A stretch of DNA of 51,298 nucleotides from Aquibium sp. ELW1220 (GCF_030398385.1 NZ_JAOAOQ010000013.1:1-51298), one strand, 5' to 3'. Positions 19,301 to 28,925 are shown, counted from the stretch's first letter. The notes: generated by a model not told the origin, from the sequence alone. A program made the numbers and translations.

Positions 19301-20445
19301 CGTGCGACTTTCTCCGTGTCCGCCACGCGCGCCTGCTTCATGATCTCGGCGGCGATGGTGCCGAGGGGCAGAACCTTGGCCACCGCGCCGCGGTCCACCG
19401 CCTCCTTCGGCATTCCATAGACGATGCAGCTTTCCTCGTCCTGCGCGATCGTGAAGCTGCCCATGGCGCGCATCTCGAGCATGCCTGCCGCGCCGTCGTC
19501 GCCCATGCCCGTCAGGATGACGCCCATGGCGTTGGCTCCGGCATTGTGGGCGGTCGACCGGAACAGCACGTCCACCGACGGGCGGTGACGCGACACGTGC
19601 GGTCCTTCGACGATGTCGACCACGTAGCTGCGCCCCGTCCGGCGAAGGAGCATGTGGCGATTGCCCGGCGCGATCAGCACCCGTCCGCGCAACACCGCAT
19701 CGCCCTGCTCGGCTTCCTTCACCGTCGGCGGGCAGAGCGTGTTCAACCGCTTTGCAAAGGTTCCCGTGAACTTCTCGGGCATATGCTGGACGATCAGCAC
19801 CGGCGGACAGGAGGCGGGCAGGCCCTCCAGCACGGTCCGCAGCGCTTCCGTCCCCCCGGTCGATGCACCGATACAGATGATCGGCTCGGTCTGGGGGATC
19901 ATGGCGCGCAGGGCGGCCATTCGTCCGGCCGACAGCGGCGGAATGATCGCGTCGGCCTTGAGCTTCGGTTCGACGGTGAGGGTCGGGGCAGGCCGGCGGA
20001 GCGTGCGCAGCCGTGCATGCGCGGCCGCTTTTGCCGCGTCGCAGATGCGCATGCGCGATTCGAGCAGGTAGTGCGCAGCGTCCATTCGTGGCTTCATCAC
20101 CACTTCGACCGCACCGGCCTCGAGGGCCTGCATGAAGATGTCGGACCCTTCCTGGGCGAGACTGGAACAGACGACGACCGGCAGCGGGCGCTGCGACATG
20201 ATCTTTCGCAGGAAGGTGAGCCCGTCCATCCGTGGCAGTTCGATGTCGAGGAAGACGACGTCGGGCACTTCGGCGCGAATGCGGTCGGCTGCGATGTAGG
20301 GATCGGCGGCCGTCGCCATCACCTCCAGATCGGGATCGGCGTTGATGATGTCGCTCAGCGCCTGGCGGACCGACGCCGAGTCATCGACGATCAGGACGCG
20401 GACCTTGCCGCCGGCGCGGGCGGATTCGGGACTGGTTTCGGGCAT
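19297..20445 (-). CDS. cheB: Chemotaxis response regulator protein-glutamate methylesterase
   Basis: This 382-residue CheB demethylates and deamidates receptor glutamates to reset sensitivity. Residues about 14-130 are a receiver with phospho-acceptor Asp67 ([13 protein letters not shown]). Residues about 190-375 are the methylesterase domain with the catalytic Ser in [11 protein letters not shown], His in VQHMPEKF and Asp in [10 protein letters not shown]. The interdomain linker is Arg/Ala-rich. The start is eight bases after the cheR stop, and its own stop overlaps the next gene. It lacks a recognisable C-terminal tether. Confidence 0.93.
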   Translation of the reverse strand: MPETSPESARAGGKVRVLIVDDSASVRQALSDIINADPDLEVMATAADPYIAADRIRAEVPDVVFLDIELPRMDGLTFLRKIMSQRPLPVVVCSSLAQEGSDIFMQALEAGAVEVVMKPRMDAAHYLLESRMRICDAAKAAAHARLRTLRRPAPTLTVEPKLKADAIIPPLSAGRMAALRAMIPQTEPIICIGASTGGTEALRTVLEGLPASCPPVLIVQHMPEKFTGTFAKRLNTLCPPTVKEAEQGDAVLRGRVLIAPGNRHMLLRRTGRSYVVDIVEGPHVSRHRPSVDVLFRSTAHNAGANAMGVILTGMGDDGAAGMLEMRAMGSFTIAQDEESCIVYGMPKEAVDRGAVAKVLPLGTIAAEIMKQARVADTEKVAR

Positions 20446-20453
20446 GACCGGCC

Positions 20454-21335
20454 TCAGATCTTCTGGAACACGGCCGGCGCGACCTGCGCGAGGCCCGGCA
20501 GGTTGCCCACCATCGATTCTGAGTGGCCGAGCATGATGTAGCCGCGCGGTCGCAGATGTCCGACCAGGCGCTTCACGACCGCGCTCTGATCCTCCTTCTC
20601 GAAGTATATCAGCACGTTTCGAACGAGAACGATGTCGACGTCCAGGTCATAGGGATAGGTCTCGTCCATCAGGTTGAGCCGCTCGAAGGAAGCCAGGCGA
20701 CGCAGCTCCGGGACGATCCTCACGTCCGGGCGCAGGGACTTGCGGACCGGTTCCATGACGTAGCGTTCGCGCAGGTCCTTCGGCACCGGGGCCATCATGT
20801 CGGCCGGATAGACACCCGAACGCGCCTGATCGAGCACCGCCGTGGAGATGTCGGTGCCCAGAATGGCGAAGCGGAAGGCGTTTCGTTTCGTGGTCATGTC
20901 ATGCAGCACCATGGCCGCGGTGTAGGCTTCCGCACCGGTCGATGCGGCCGCGCTCCAGATCTTCAGGAGCGGCATGCGTTCCTTCGAACGCTCCGCCAGC
21001 AGCGCGGGCACCAGCCGGTCGCGCATGATGTCAAAGTGCTCGACCTCGCGAAAGAAGTCGGTCTTGTTGGTGGTGATGACGTCGATCAGATGCGTGATCT
21101 CCGAGTCGAGCGTCCGGGTCTCGATCACGAGCCGGCAGTAGGTCTGCATGTCGGGAATATCGAGCGCGCGCAGGCGCTTGCGCAGGCGGCCTTCCACCAT
21201 CAGCCGCTTCGTCGGTGGCAGCTTGATGCCGACCTTGTTGCCGATGAAGGTCGCCAGGCGTTCGAAGTCCCTGTTCGAGAGGCTGTCTGCGGGATCGGTA
21301 TCCATGTCCGGCAGGCGGTTTCGTGCGGCTAGCAT
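20454..21335 (-). CDS. cheR: Chemotaxis protein-glutamate O-methyltransferase
   Basis: This 293-residue CheR methylates receptor glutamates using S-adenosylmethionine. Met at 21335 ([15 protein letters not shown]) is preceded by AGGAG; a longer frame to 21464 overlaps cheW and was rejected. Residues about 20-85 are the N-terminal helical domain ([21 protein letters not shown]). Residues about 100-290 are the SAM-binding domain, with [14 protein letters not shown], the motif [12 protein letters not shown] in place of the usual SAACSTGEEPYS, ILGTDIS, and [11 protein letters not shown]. The substitutions in the SAM loop are conservative, so activity is likely. Confidence 0.92.
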   Translation of the reverse strand: MLAARNRLPDMDTDPADSLSNRDFERLATFIGNKVGIKLPPTKRLMVEGRLRKRLRALDIPDMQTYCRLVIETRTLDSEITHLIDVITTNKTDFFREVEHFDIMRDRLVPALLAERSKERMPLLKIWSAAASTGAEAYTAAMVLHDMTTKRNAFRFAILGTDISTAVLDQARSGVYPADMMAPVPKDLRERYVMEPVRKSLRPDVRIVPELRRLASFERLNLMDETYPYDLDVDIVLVRNVLIYFEKEDQSAVVKRLVGHLRPRGYIMLGHSESMVGNLPGLAQVAPAVFQKI

Positions 21336-21378
21336 TGCAGTCTCCTGCTGCCGGGCTCGCGGCCCGGCATATTGCGGT

Positions 21379-21852
21379 TCAGTTGGGGAGCGGTGCGTCG
21401 AGGCCGTCGACGTCGGAGAGGGAGAAGAGGCGGTCGAGATCGAGCACGGTGACGAAGGCGCCATTGCGCCGGCCGATGCCCGCGATGACGCGGGAATCCC
21501 AGCGGCGGCCCGTCGGCGGCGGCGGCGAGAGCGTCTCGTCGTCGAGCACGGTCACCTCGAAGACCCGGTCCGTCTTGAGCGCAAGCCTCAGCTCGCGGCC
21601 ATCGGCATGGAAGCGGAGCACCACGATGCGGGTGTTCTCGTCGTCGCCGGCGACGGGCAGGCCGAGCGTGGCGCGAAGGTCGAGCACCGGGATGCCCTCG
21701 CTGCGTACGTCGATCATGCCCAGAAGGTTGGCGGGTGCCTTGGGCAGGCGCGAGATCGGCCTCAGTTCAAGGATCTCCTGGACCATCTCGACCGGAGCGG
21801 CGTAGATTTCCTCGGCGGCACCGAGCGTGACGAACTGTGACGTTCCGGACAT
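21379..21852 (-). CDS. cheW: CheW-type adaptor, second copy
   Basis: This is a 157-residue single-domain CheW that bridges receptors and CheA. It has the expected beta-barrel pattern: QFVTLGAAEEIYAAPVEMVQEIL, then LPKAPANLLGMIDVRSEGIPVLDL, and VTVLDLDRLF at the end. It sits just after the first mcp gene with a 14-base gap. A second cheW lies upstream next to cheA, so the operon has one adaptor beside each functional half. The middle contains an unusual SPPPPTGRRWDS insertion. Confidence 0.88.
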   Translation of the reverse strand: MSGTSQFVTLGAAEEIYAAPVEMVQEILELRPISRLPKAPANLLGMIDVRSEGIPVLDLRATLGLPVAGDDENTRIVVLRFHADGRELRLALKTDRVFEVTVLDDETLSPPPPTGRRWDSRVIAGIGRRNGAFVTVLDLDRLFSLSDVDGLDAPLPN

Positions 21853-21866
21853 GATCCTGGCTCCCG

Positions 21867-23693
21867 TCAGGCTGCGTCGCGCCGCGTGAACTCGGCATCG
21901 AGTTCGTCGGTTCCGGCGTCGAGCTCGAGGTCGAAGCCGCCCTTCGCGTGGTCGCGGCGGGCGCGCTTCATGTGCGGCGCCGCCGTCGCGACCGCCTGCC
22001 TGAGGTGGTTCTCGCGCTGTGTGGCTCCCTTGCCGGCAGGTTCGGCGGCGCGGGCCGGCGACCGTTCGCCGGCAGCATCGATGCGGAAGTAGGCGATGGC
22101 GTTCTGGAGCTCGCCCGCCTGCATCGACAGTTCCTCGGCGGTGGTGGACATTTCCTCGGCTGCGCTCGAGTTCTGCTGCGTCACCTTGTCGAGCTGCTGG
22201 ATCGCGCCATTGATCTGCGACGCGCCGACATTCTGCTCGCGGGTCGCCGCCGTGATCTCCTCGACCAGCTGCGCCGTGCGCTGGATGTCGGGCACGAGCC
22301 TGCCGAGCATCTCGCCGGCGGACTGCGCGGCCTTGACGGTCTCCGAAGAAAGCGTCGAGATTTCGGCCGCCGCTGCCTGGCTGCGCTCGGCGAGCTTGCG
22401 GACCTCGGAGGCGACCACGGCGAATCCGCGGCCGTGCTCGCCGGCCCGGGCAGCTTCGACCGCCGCGTTGAGGGCGAGCAGGTCGGTCTGGCGAGCGATC
22501 TCCTGCACGACCATGATCTTGGAGGCGATGGTTTGCATGGCGCCGACGGCCTTCTCGACGGCCGAGCCGCTGGCGATGGCGTCGGCGGCAGACTTGCGGG
22601 CGATCTTCTCGGTCTGCGAGGCGTTCTCGGCACTCTGCTTGATGGTCGAGGCCATCTCCTCCATGGAGGCCGAAGCCTGTTCGGTGGAGGCAGCCTGCTC
22701 GGCCGCGCCCTGCGAGAGCTGTTCGGCGGTGGCGGACAGCTGCTGGCTGCCGGACGAGACATTCTCCGCGGCGCCGCTCGCGTTCGTGACAACAGCGCGC
22801 AGCCGCTCGACCATCCGCTTCAGCGAAAGGCCCATGGCGTCCTGGTCGGAGCGGGGCTCCGGCTCGACGCGCAGGTCGCCTGCGGCGATGGCGTCCACCA
22901 CCTTGGCAGTGTCGAGGAGATTGTCGACCATGAGCCTGAGGCGGGCGAGGATGCTGGCGGCATCGCCCTTTGCGGTCAGGATCTCGACCGACAGGTTGCC
23001 GTTCGCCACCTCGCCGACGATCGACCGGACGTAGTCGGGCTCGCCGCCGACATTGCGCATGATGCCGGTGGTGATCCGCCAGGCGATCACGGCGCCGATC
23101 GCGGCTGCTGCGCCGACGGTGGCGAGCGTGGTCATGAGCGCAAAGCTGAACACGGCGTCGTTCCTTGCGCTCGCTGCAGCGCCGCCTTCGGCGCTGATCC
23201 GGACGAGCGTGTCGAGAAGCTCGTTGAAATGTTCGAACTTGGTCAGCGCCGGCCCGTCATATACGCGCATCGCCGCCTCCTTCTGGCCCTCCGCCGACAG
23301 GCGCATGGCCTTGTCGTGCTCTGCCATGTAGGCGTCGAACGTCTCGCCGAACTCCTCGTAGACGGAGCGCTCCTGGTCGGACGCGAGGAGTGCCGCGTAG
23401 CGCCCGCGCTCCTCCTCGATCCGGCCCAGCAGGGTCTTGACGGTGGACGACCAGCGATCGAGCGCTGACCCCTCCGTCGCAACGACATGTTCGAGTTCCG
23501 CGACGCGAAGGTCGGTGATCAATGTGTTAAGGCGGTGAACGGAGTCGATGGAGGGCATCCAGAGCTTGACGATTTCAGTGGACGCGCCCTTCATGCTGCT
23601 CATCTGCCACGTGGCCAGGACGCCGAGGGTTGCGGTCAGCAGGATCAGGAACCCGAAACCGGCTCCGAGCTGCGCCTTGAGGCTGAGTTTCAT
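21867..23693 (-). CDS. Methyl-accepting chemotaxis protein (4-helix-bundle sensor), distal copy
   Basis: This is a 608-residue receptor. Met at 23693 has AAGGA eight bases upstream; an in-frame extension adds [12 protein letters not shown]1 is residues about 7-29. The periplasmic four-helix-bundle sensor spans about 30-190, TM2 about 190-215 and HAMP about 215-310. The signalling domain runs to about 560 with the canonical tip [35 protein letters not shown]. The C-terminal tail is Lys/Gly-rich and ends GGFDLELD...EFTRRDAA. It has no NWETF tether. The cognate ligand is unknown. Its signalling half is nearly identical in protein sequence to the neighbouring receptor, while the sensors differ. 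Confidence 0.92.
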   Translation of the reverse strand: MKLSLKAQLGAGFGFLILLTATLGVLATWQMSSMKGASTEIVKLWMPSIDSVHRLNTLITDLRVAELEHVVATEGSALDRWSSTVKTLLGRIEEERGRYAALLASDQERSVYEEFGETFDAYMAEHDKAMRLSAEGQKEAAMRVYDGPALTKFEHFNELLDTLVRISAEGGAAASARNDAVFSFALMTTLATVGAAAAIGAVIAWRITTGIMRNVGGEPDYVRSIVGEVANGNLSVEILTAKGDAASILARLRLMVDNLLDTAKVVDAIAAGDLRVEPEPRSDQDAMGLSLKRMVERLRAVVTNASGAAENVSSGSQQLSATAEQLSQGAAEQAASTEQASASMEEMASTIKQSAENASQTEKIARKSAADAIASGSAVEKAVGAMQTIASKIMVVQEIARQTDLLALNAAVEAARAGEHGRGFAVVASEVRKLAERSQAAAAEISTLSSETVKAAQSAGEMLGRLVPDIQRTAQLVEEITAATREQNVGASQINGAIQQLDKVTQQNSSAAEEMSTTAEELSMQAGELQNAIAYFRIDAAGERSPARAAEPAGKGATQRENHLRQAVATAAPHMKRARRDHAKGGFDLELDAGTDELDAEFTRRDAA

Positions 23694-23725
23694 CGTAAAC
23701 ATCCTTGTATTGAGACTGGGCAATG

Positions 23726-23747
23726 GGCGCGTGCCCGTGCACGCGCC
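23726..23747. other. Perfect 9-bp hairpin between the two mcp genes
   Basis: GGCGCGTGC (23726-23734) pairs with GCACGCGCC (23739-23747) around a four-base loop. It lies in the 66-base gap between the two receptor genes. No T-run follows on either strand, so it is not a typical terminator. It could protect the upstream mRNA or tune the ratio of the two receptors. Confidence 0.5.
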
Positions 23748-23759
23748 AGGGTTATCGGA

Positions 23760-25493
23760 TCAGGCCGCGTGGCGGCGGGTGAACTCGGTATCGAGGCTGT
23801 CGCCGCTGCTGTCGAGTTCGAGGCTGAAGCCGCCCTTCTGCTGGCGGCGAGAGGGAATGCGCGGAGCGTGGGCGACAACAGCCTCGCGCAGATCATGCTC
23901 CTGTGCGGCTGCCGGTCGCCGGGCCGGCGCGGGCTTGACTGCGGACGGGGTCGCCTTGTTCGAGGCATTTGCGGTGTCGATGCGGAAGTAGGCGATGGAA
24001 GACTGGAGCTGTTCGGCCTGGCTGGCGAGTTCCTCGGAAGTGGCTGCCATTTCCTCGGCCGCGGCCGTGTTCTGCTGCGTCACCTTGTCGAGCTGCTGGA
24101 TCGCGGCGTTTATCTGCGCCGCCCCGGCATTCTGTTCGCGCGAGCCGGCCGAGATCTCCTCGACGAGCTGTGCGGTTCGCTGGATGTCTGGCACCAGCCG
24201 GTTCAGCATGCCGCCCGCCGACTGCGCGGCCTTGACCGTGTCGACGGAGAGGGTCGAAATTTCGGCGGCGGCGGCCTGGCTGCGCTCGGCGAGCTTGCGC
24301 ACTTCCGATGCGACCACCGCAAAGCCGCGGCCATGTTCGCCGGCCCTGGCGGCTTCGACGGCGGCATTGAGGGCAAGCAGGTCGGTCTGCCTGGCGATCT
24401 CCTGCACGACCATGATCTTGGTGGCGATGGTCTGCATCGCATCGACTGCCTTGCTGACGGCGGCGCCACTGGCGATGGCGTCGGCGGCGGACTGGCGAGC
24501 GATCTGCTCGGTCTGCGCGGCGTTGTCGGCGCTCTGCTTGATGGTGGAGGTCATCTCCTCCATCGAGGCAGACGCCTCCTCGGTCGAAGACGCCTGTTCG
24601 GTCGCGCCCTGCGAAAGCTGTTCGGCCGTCGCCGACAGTTCCTCGGAGCCGGACGAGACGTTGCGGGCGGCCGTGGTGACCTCGCCGACGACCGAACGCA
24701 GCTTGGCGGTCATGTCGTTCAGCGCGTCCACCAGATCGCGGATCTCGTCGTTCGAACGGACTTCGGCGGTGGCGGCCAGGTCTCCGGCGGCAACCGAGTT
24801 GGCAAGGTTGACGGCCGAGGTGAGGTTCCGTTTCACGCTGCGGGTAAAGAATGCGGAGAAGGTTAGGGCGGCCAGGGTGGAGCCGACACCGAGCGCGATC
24901 ATCAGCGTGGAGAGCATCTGGAAGAGTCCTTCCGAAAGGCCCATCAGCTTTTCCACCGTCTGGTTCTGATAGGCGCTGAGCTCGACGATCTCCTTCAGGG
25001 CCGGTTCCAAGGCCGGATAGAGGTCGTTGGCGATGAAGGTCTCGAGCGCGACGGCGTCGCGTGCCGCGATGATGCCGTCGAGCTTGTCGATCGCGGCATC
25101 GGCGGTCGCGAGGTGCGGCGTCAGGCGGTCGACGATGACCTTTTCATCGTCGGTCAGGGGCGTCAGCAGATACGCGTCCCAGTCCTTCTTGATCAGCGTC
25201 CGGGCGTCTGCAACTTCGGTCTGGACCGTCTGCCACTCCGCAACGCGGTTCTTCAGGTTCACGGCCCCGGTCGGGATCGCTATGCCATAGGAATCCGATA
25301 TGTCCTTCAGTTGCTGCATCGGCACGACCCGATCGACGTAGATGGTGACGATCTTCTTGTGCATCTCGTTCAGTCCGTAGTAGCCGGCACCGCCGACGGC
25401 GGCGATCGCCAGGAAGGAAACGGACTGGATGAGGACGATCTTGGCGGCGATCGACTTGAGGGCGCCGCGCTTCTTGGTTTCGGTCTGGGACAT
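23760..25493 (-). CDS. Methyl-accepting chemotaxis protein (4-helix-bundle sensor), proximal copy
   Basis: This is a 577-residue receptor starting [13 protein letters not shown] at 25493; the longer frame to 25592 overlaps cheW. TM1 is residues about 16-38. The sensor spans about 40-190 and contains [26 protein letters not shown], a pattern of the 4HB_MCP family. TM2 is about 190-212, followed by HAMP ([16 protein letters not shown]). The signalling domain has the same tip as the partner receptor, preceded by [20 protein letters not shown]. The tail ends GGFSLELD...EFTRRHAA, matching the tail of the other receptor. Confidence 0.92.
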   Translation of the reverse strand: MSQTETKKRGALKSIAAKIVLIQSVSFLAIAAVGGAGYYGLNEMHKKIVTIYVDRVVPMQQLKDISDSYGIAIPTGAVNLKNRVAEWQTVQTEVADARTLIKKDWDAYLLTPLTDDEKVIVDRLTPHLATADAAIDKLDGIIAARDAVALETFIANDLYPALEPALKEIVELSAYQNQTVEKLMGLSEGLFQMLSTLMIALGVGSTLAALTFSAFFTRSVKRNLTSAVNLANSVAAGDLAATAEVRSNDEIRDLVDALNDMTAKLRSVVGEVTTAARNVSSGSEELSATAEQLSQGATEQASSTEEASASMEEMTSTIKQSADNAAQTEQIARQSAADAIASGAAVSKAVDAMQTIATKIMVVQEIARQTDLLALNAAVEAARAGEHGRGFAVVASEVRKLAERSQAAAAEISTLSVDTVKAAQSAGGMLNRLVPDIQRTAQLVEEISAGSREQNAGAAQINAAIQQLDKVTQQNTAAAEEMAATSEELASQAEQLQSSIAYFRIDTANASNKATPSAVKPAPARRPAAAQEHDLREAVVAHAPRIPSRRQQKGGFSLELDSSGDSLDTEFTRRHAA

Positions 25494-25518
25494 CGTCCTG
25501 GTCTTTCGGTTCTGGCGG

Positions 25519-25986
25519 TCAGGCCGCGGCAAGCGTTGCGAAAATATTCTGAACGTTGGGGATGATGACGAAGGTGTCGTTGCGCCGGGCAATGCCGAGG
25601 ACGAGTTCTGCGGGCCAGCGCATCCCGACGCGAGGCACCGGCTCTCGCGAGGAACCCTCGAGGTCGACGACTTCGTAGACCTTGTCGGCGAGGACGCCGG
25701 CGATGAGGCGCTCGCCGTTCTGCTGGACTTCGACCACCACGATGCGGGTGTCTTCGGTCGCCGGCCGGCGATCCATGTTGAACAGGACGCGGAAGTCGGC
25801 GAGCGGCACCACGCTGCCGCGCACGTTGATCAGCCCGAAGACTGCGTCCGATGCGCTGGGCACCCGGGTGATCGGCACCACTTCGAGGATTTCGCGGACG
25901 CTTTCCGCGTCGATGGCGAAGGTCTCGTCGTCGAGCCGCATCGTCAGGGCGCGCATGGCCGCGTTGGTTTCGACTGTGCCGTTCAT
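25519..25986 (-). CDS. cheW: CheW-type adaptor, copy adjacent to cheA
   Basis: This is a 155-residue CheW. Its ATG overlaps the cheA stop (ATGA), so the two are translationally coupled. The motifs are [45 protein letters not shown] and IPNVQNIF near the end. The longer frame to 26358 lies inside cheA and is Arg/His-rich, so it was rejected. Confidence 0.9.
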   Translation of the reverse strand: MNGTVETNAAMRALTMRLDDETFAIDAESVREILEVVPITRVPSASDAVFGLINVRGSVVPLADFRVLFNMDRRPATEDTRIVVVEVQQNGERLIAGVLADKVYEVVDLEGSSREPVPRVGMRWPAELVLGIARRNDTFVIIPNVQNIFATLAAA

Positions 25987-28031
25987 GCGGCCCTCCCGAT
26001 GGATCTGCTGGTGCTGCGCTCGTCGCTGTCCTGGCCGGAGCCGACGAGGTTCAGCACGTCGAGGATGAGGGCGACGGAGCCGTCGCCGAGGATGGTCGCG
26101 CCGGAAAAGTTCTTCAGCCCGGCATGGAGCGTCGAAAGCTGCTTGATGACCGTCTGGTTGTTGCCGATGATCTGGTCGACGACCAGGCCAACGCGGGTTT
26201 CGCCGGACGAGACGATCACGACCTTCGGGTGAAGGTCGGCCGGAGCGTCGGTACGGAACAGTTCGCGCAGCCGCAGATAGGGAACCAGAGCGCCGCGGAC
26301 GTTGAGGAAGCTGCGTCCTTTCGGTGCGCGCTCGGTGTCCGTCGGCAGTTCGACGCATTCCTCGACTGCGGCCAGCGGGATCGTGTAGCAGCCGTCGCCG
26401 ACCCGGACGAGCAGGCCGTCGATGATGGCGAGCGTCAAGGGCAGGCGCAACGTCGCGGTCGTGCCGTGGCCGGGCCTGCTGGCGATGTCGATGCTGCCGC
26501 GCAGGCCTTCGATGGTCTTCTTGACCACGTCCATGCCGACGCCGCGGCCTGACAGCGCGGTCACTTCCTTGGCCGTCGAGAAGCCGGGATGGAAGATCAG
26601 CTGGAACAGCTCGTTTTCCGTGAGCACCTGGTCGGCCGCGATCAGCCCGGCTTCAGCCGCCTTGGCGCGGATACGCTCGGCATCCAGGCCGGCGCCGTCG
26701 TCTGCGATGGAAATGGCGACTTCCGCTCCGGCATAGACGGCCGAAAGGCGGAGCGTTCCCGTCGGCGACTTGCCATTCATGATGCGGGTGTCGGGCCTTT
26801 CAAGCCCATGATCCGCGGCGTTTCGGATCAGATGCACCAGCGGGTCGGCCAGCTGCTCGATCATGGTCTTGTCGAGCTCCGTCTCCTCGCCGCTGGTGAC
26901 GAAGTCGATTTCCTTGCCCAGATCGTGCGAAAGGTCGTGCACGAGACGGCGGAAGCGTCCGAACAGCGACCCGATCGGCACCATGCGGATACCCATCGTC
27001 GTGTCGCGCAGGCTTGCGCTCAGCCGCTCCATGTCCTCGGCGACAGACTTCAGGTTCTGGTCCGTGGAGACCGACGCGAGCTGGCTCAGCCGAGCCTGCG
27101 CGATGACCAGTTCGCCGACGCGGTCCATCAGCGAGTCCAGCCGTTCGGCGGGCACGCGCAATGACGTGCCCGCCTTGTCTGCCCGGAAGGAGCGGGCGGG
27201 AACTGCCCCACTACCGCTTTCGCTCCTTCCGGCCCCGGTCGCCGCCCCTTGAAGAGAAGTCGGGGCGGCGTGCCCCACCGAGTCGTCGTTCTGGTCGTTC
27301 AGGTTGGTCCGGTCGCCGGCCATGTCGGGCCCTTGCACGTCGAGCGGCTCGATCACGAGATCGTCTCCGGTCATGGAGAGGAACATGAAGACGTCCTCGA
27401 CGCTCTCGCGCGGCACGCCGGCCTGCAGCGTGACTTCCCATCCCAGGTAGGAGGCCTCGGGATCCAGGGCACCGAGCTCGGGAACCCCGCCGATGACCGC
27501 GCGGATATCGCACGGACCGAAGGCGGACAGTTCCTCGAGCAGGAGGATCGGGCTGGTTCCAAGGATCAGCGCGTCCGACGGCAAACGGAAGCGCACCCTC
27601 CACCCCGGGACCGATACGGCTGCCGATGAATGTTCGGCTGCCGTAGTCGGTTCGCGGGTGCTGCTGCCGACGGCCTCGCGCAGAGCGTCGAGGATCGGTT
27701 CTCCACCGATGTCGCTGGCGTCGGGTGACTGGACCAGCGCGTGGATATGGTCGCATGCGCCGAGCGCAATGCGGATCAGGGCCGGGCTCGCCGGGGTCTT
27801 GCCCTTGCGAACGCCGTCGAAGACGGTCTCGAACTCGTGCACGAAGGCGGCAGCGGCCGTGTAGCCGAACATCGCCCCGGAGCCTTTGATGGTGTGGAGG
27901 GCGCGAAACACGCTGTCGACGAGCGCGAGGTCACCGGGCGTCTGCTCGAGTTCCATGAGGCCGGCCTGGAGGGTTTCGAGAAGCTCCGCTACCTCTGTGC
28001 GGAAGGTCTCGTTGGCGTCGGTCATGGTCAT
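25983..28031 (-). CDS. cheA: Chemotaxis sensor histidine kinase CheA
   Basis: This is a 682-residue kinase starting MTMTDANETF at 28031, with its ATG overlapping the cheY stop. Residues 1-110 are the HPt domain with phospho-acceptor His46 (FRALHTIKGSG). Residues about 145-240 are a divergent P2-like segment. The dimerisation helices (VPAERLDSLMDRVGELVIAQARL) come near residue 300. The ATPase domain has NAADHGLERP, ADDGAGLD and GRGVGMDVVK. The C-terminal CheW-like domain contains GCYTIPLAAVEE and NVRGALVPYLRL. The kinase core is complete and no C-terminal receiver is fused. Likely phospho-acceptors are CheY, CheB and the sigma-54 regulator encoded at the end of the operon. Confidence 0.95.
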   Translation of the reverse strand: MTMTDANETFRTEVAELLETLQAGLMELEQTPGDLALVDSVFRALHTIKGSGAMFGYTAAAAFVHEFETVFDGVRKGKTPASPALIRIALGACDHIHALVQSPDASDIGGEPILDALREAVGSSTREPTTAAEHSSAAVSVPGWRVRFRLPSDALILGTSPILLLEELSAFGPCDIRAVIGGVPELGALDPEASYLGWEVTLQAGVPRESVEDVFMFLSMTGDDLVIEPLDVQGPDMAGDRTNLNDQNDDSVGHAAPTSLQGAATGAGRSESGSGAVPARSFRADKAGTSLRVPAERLDSLMDRVGELVIAQARLSQLASVSTDQNLKSVAEDMERLSASLRDTTMGIRMVPIGSLFGRFRRLVHDLSHDLGKEIDFVTSGEETELDKTMIEQLADPLVHLIRNAADHGLERPDTRIMNGKSPTGTLRLSAVYAGAEVAISIADDGAGLDAERIRAKAAEAGLIAADQVLTENELFQLIFHPGFSTAKEVTALSGRGVGMDVVKKTIEGLRGSIDIASRPGHGTTATLRLPLTLAIIDGLLVRVGDGCYTIPLAAVEECVELPTDTERAPKGRSFLNVRGALVPYLRLRELFRTDAPADLHPKVVIVSSGETRVGLVVDQIIGNNQTVIKQLSTLHAGLKNFSGATILGDGSVALILDVLNLVGSGQDSDERSTSRSIGRAA

Positions 28032-28396
28032 GCGCCCGCAACCTTCTTCACGACGGCCAGGAGCTGATCCTGGCGGAACGGCTTGACGATCCAGCCGGTC
28101 GCGCCGGCGGCCTTGGCCTGCTGCTTGAAGCTCTCGTCGGACTCCGTCGTCAGGAAGACGATCGGAATGCCGCGGCTCGACGGATGCGTGCGATACTTGC
28201 GCACGAAATCGAGGCCGTTCATGCCAGGCATGTTCAGGTCGGTGAGGATCGCGTCGACGGGCGCCGACGTGGCCTTGTCGTAGCCGTCGCTTCCATCCAC
28301 CGCCTCGACGACCGAGTAGCCGGCGGAGGCGAGCGTGAGGCTCACCATCTGGCGCACGGACGAGGAATCGTCGATCGTCAGGATCGTCTTGCTCAT
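28028..28396 (-). CDS. cheY: CheY-type single-domain response regulator
   Basis: This is a 122-residue receiver with acidic pocket ILTIDDSSSVRQMV, phospho-acceptor Asp53 (AILTDLNMPGMNG), Thr in VFLTTES and Lys in WIVKPFRQDQL. The ATG overlaps the end of the STAS gene and its TGA overlaps the cheA start. The longer frame reaching 28912 runs through the STAS gene and the promoter and was rejected. With no flagellar genes in the window, its target could be the motor or a non-motility output. Confidence 0.92.
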   Translation of the reverse strand: MSKTILTIDDSSSVRQMVSLTLASAGYSVVEAVDGSDGYDKATSAPVDAILTDLNMPGMNGLDFVRKYRTHPSSRGIPIVFLTTESDESFKQQAKAAGATGWIVKPFRQDQLLAVVKKVAGA

Positions 28397-28731
28397 GCTG
28401 CGTTCCTTTCGTCGAAGGCGATCCCGGTCCAGGTGCCGCCGTTGCGGAGCAACTGCGCATCGAGCGGATTGGACAGACCGGCCTTGTTCATGACCTCGTC
28501 GAGCGCGCCGCCGGGCGCAGCCAGCACCTCGAGCCGCTTGCCGAGGCAGCGCGCAAAGCTGTGGGCGGCCACCAGGATCTGCAGGTGGCAGACATCGACG
28601 GACTGAAGCTCGCTCGTGTCCACCGTGACTTCGGCGCCGGTGGACAGGGCTTCGAGGAAGTCGCGGGCGGAGCGGGCTCCGTCGCGGATCGTAAGATGAC
28701 CCTTCCAGCGAATGACTTGTTGAACGTGCAT
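28393..28731 (-). CDS. STAS-domain protein, first gene of the chemosensory operon
   Basis: This is a 112-residue protein; a GTG two codons earlier (28737) is an equally possible start. It has the STAS pattern of alternating strands and helices: HLTIRDGARSARDFLEAL, VTVDTSELQSVDVCHLQILVAAHSFARCLGK and LEVLAAPGGALDEVMNKAGL. The usual STAS phosphorylatable Ser is replaced by Asp or Val in SVDVCHLQ, so it may be a non-phosphorylatable partner. STAS genes beside cheA/cheW occur in several alternative chemosensory clusters. Its role here may be to bind a regulator or kinase. The sigma-54 promoter lies about 66 bases upstream. Confidence 0.75.
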   Translation of the reverse strand: MHVQQVIRWKGHLTIRDGARSARDFLEALSTGAEVTVDTSELQSVDVCHLQILVAAHSFARCLGKRLEVLAAPGGALDEVMNKAGLSNPLDAQLLRNGGTWTGIAFDERNAA

Positions 28732-28796
28732 TTTCACTCGTCTCTCTGGTTTCGTTTCGAGCGTGCCTCACACGCCCCTTGTCGTGCCAACACATC

Positions 28797-28812
28797 AGCA
28801 ACGAGCGTGCCA
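28797..28812 (-). promoter_or_regulatory. Sigma-54 (-24/-12) promoter of the chemosensory operon
   Basis: On the minus strand the sequence is TGGCACG-CTCG-TTGCT. It matches the consensus TGGCACG-N4-TTGCW, with exact GG-N10-GC spacing (GG 28811-28810, GC 28799-28798). Transcription would start near 28786, leaving a leader of about 55 bases before the STAS start. Such a match in the right place and orientation is unlikely to be chance. It predicts RpoN control of all eleven genes. Confidence 0.82.
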
Positions 28813-28907
28813 CTTTTGAAAAATCCAATGAAATCAGAGGAAAGCCATGTTTTTTCGGCGGCAGGACGAGGCCGGATCGCCAGGATGCCGCGCGCAGCTT
28901 CGCAGTT

Positions 28908-28925
28908 TGCAATGCGCTCTTTGCA
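28908..28925. promoter_or_regulatory. Candidate upstream activator site of the sigma-54 promoter
   Basis: The dyad TGCAA-N8-TTGCA lies about 96-114 bases upstream of the -24 element, the usual distance for enhancer-binding proteins. Its 18-bp dyad length fits a Fis-type helix-turn-helix dimer. It is a single copy and the arms are short, so this is suggestive only. Confidence 0.35.
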
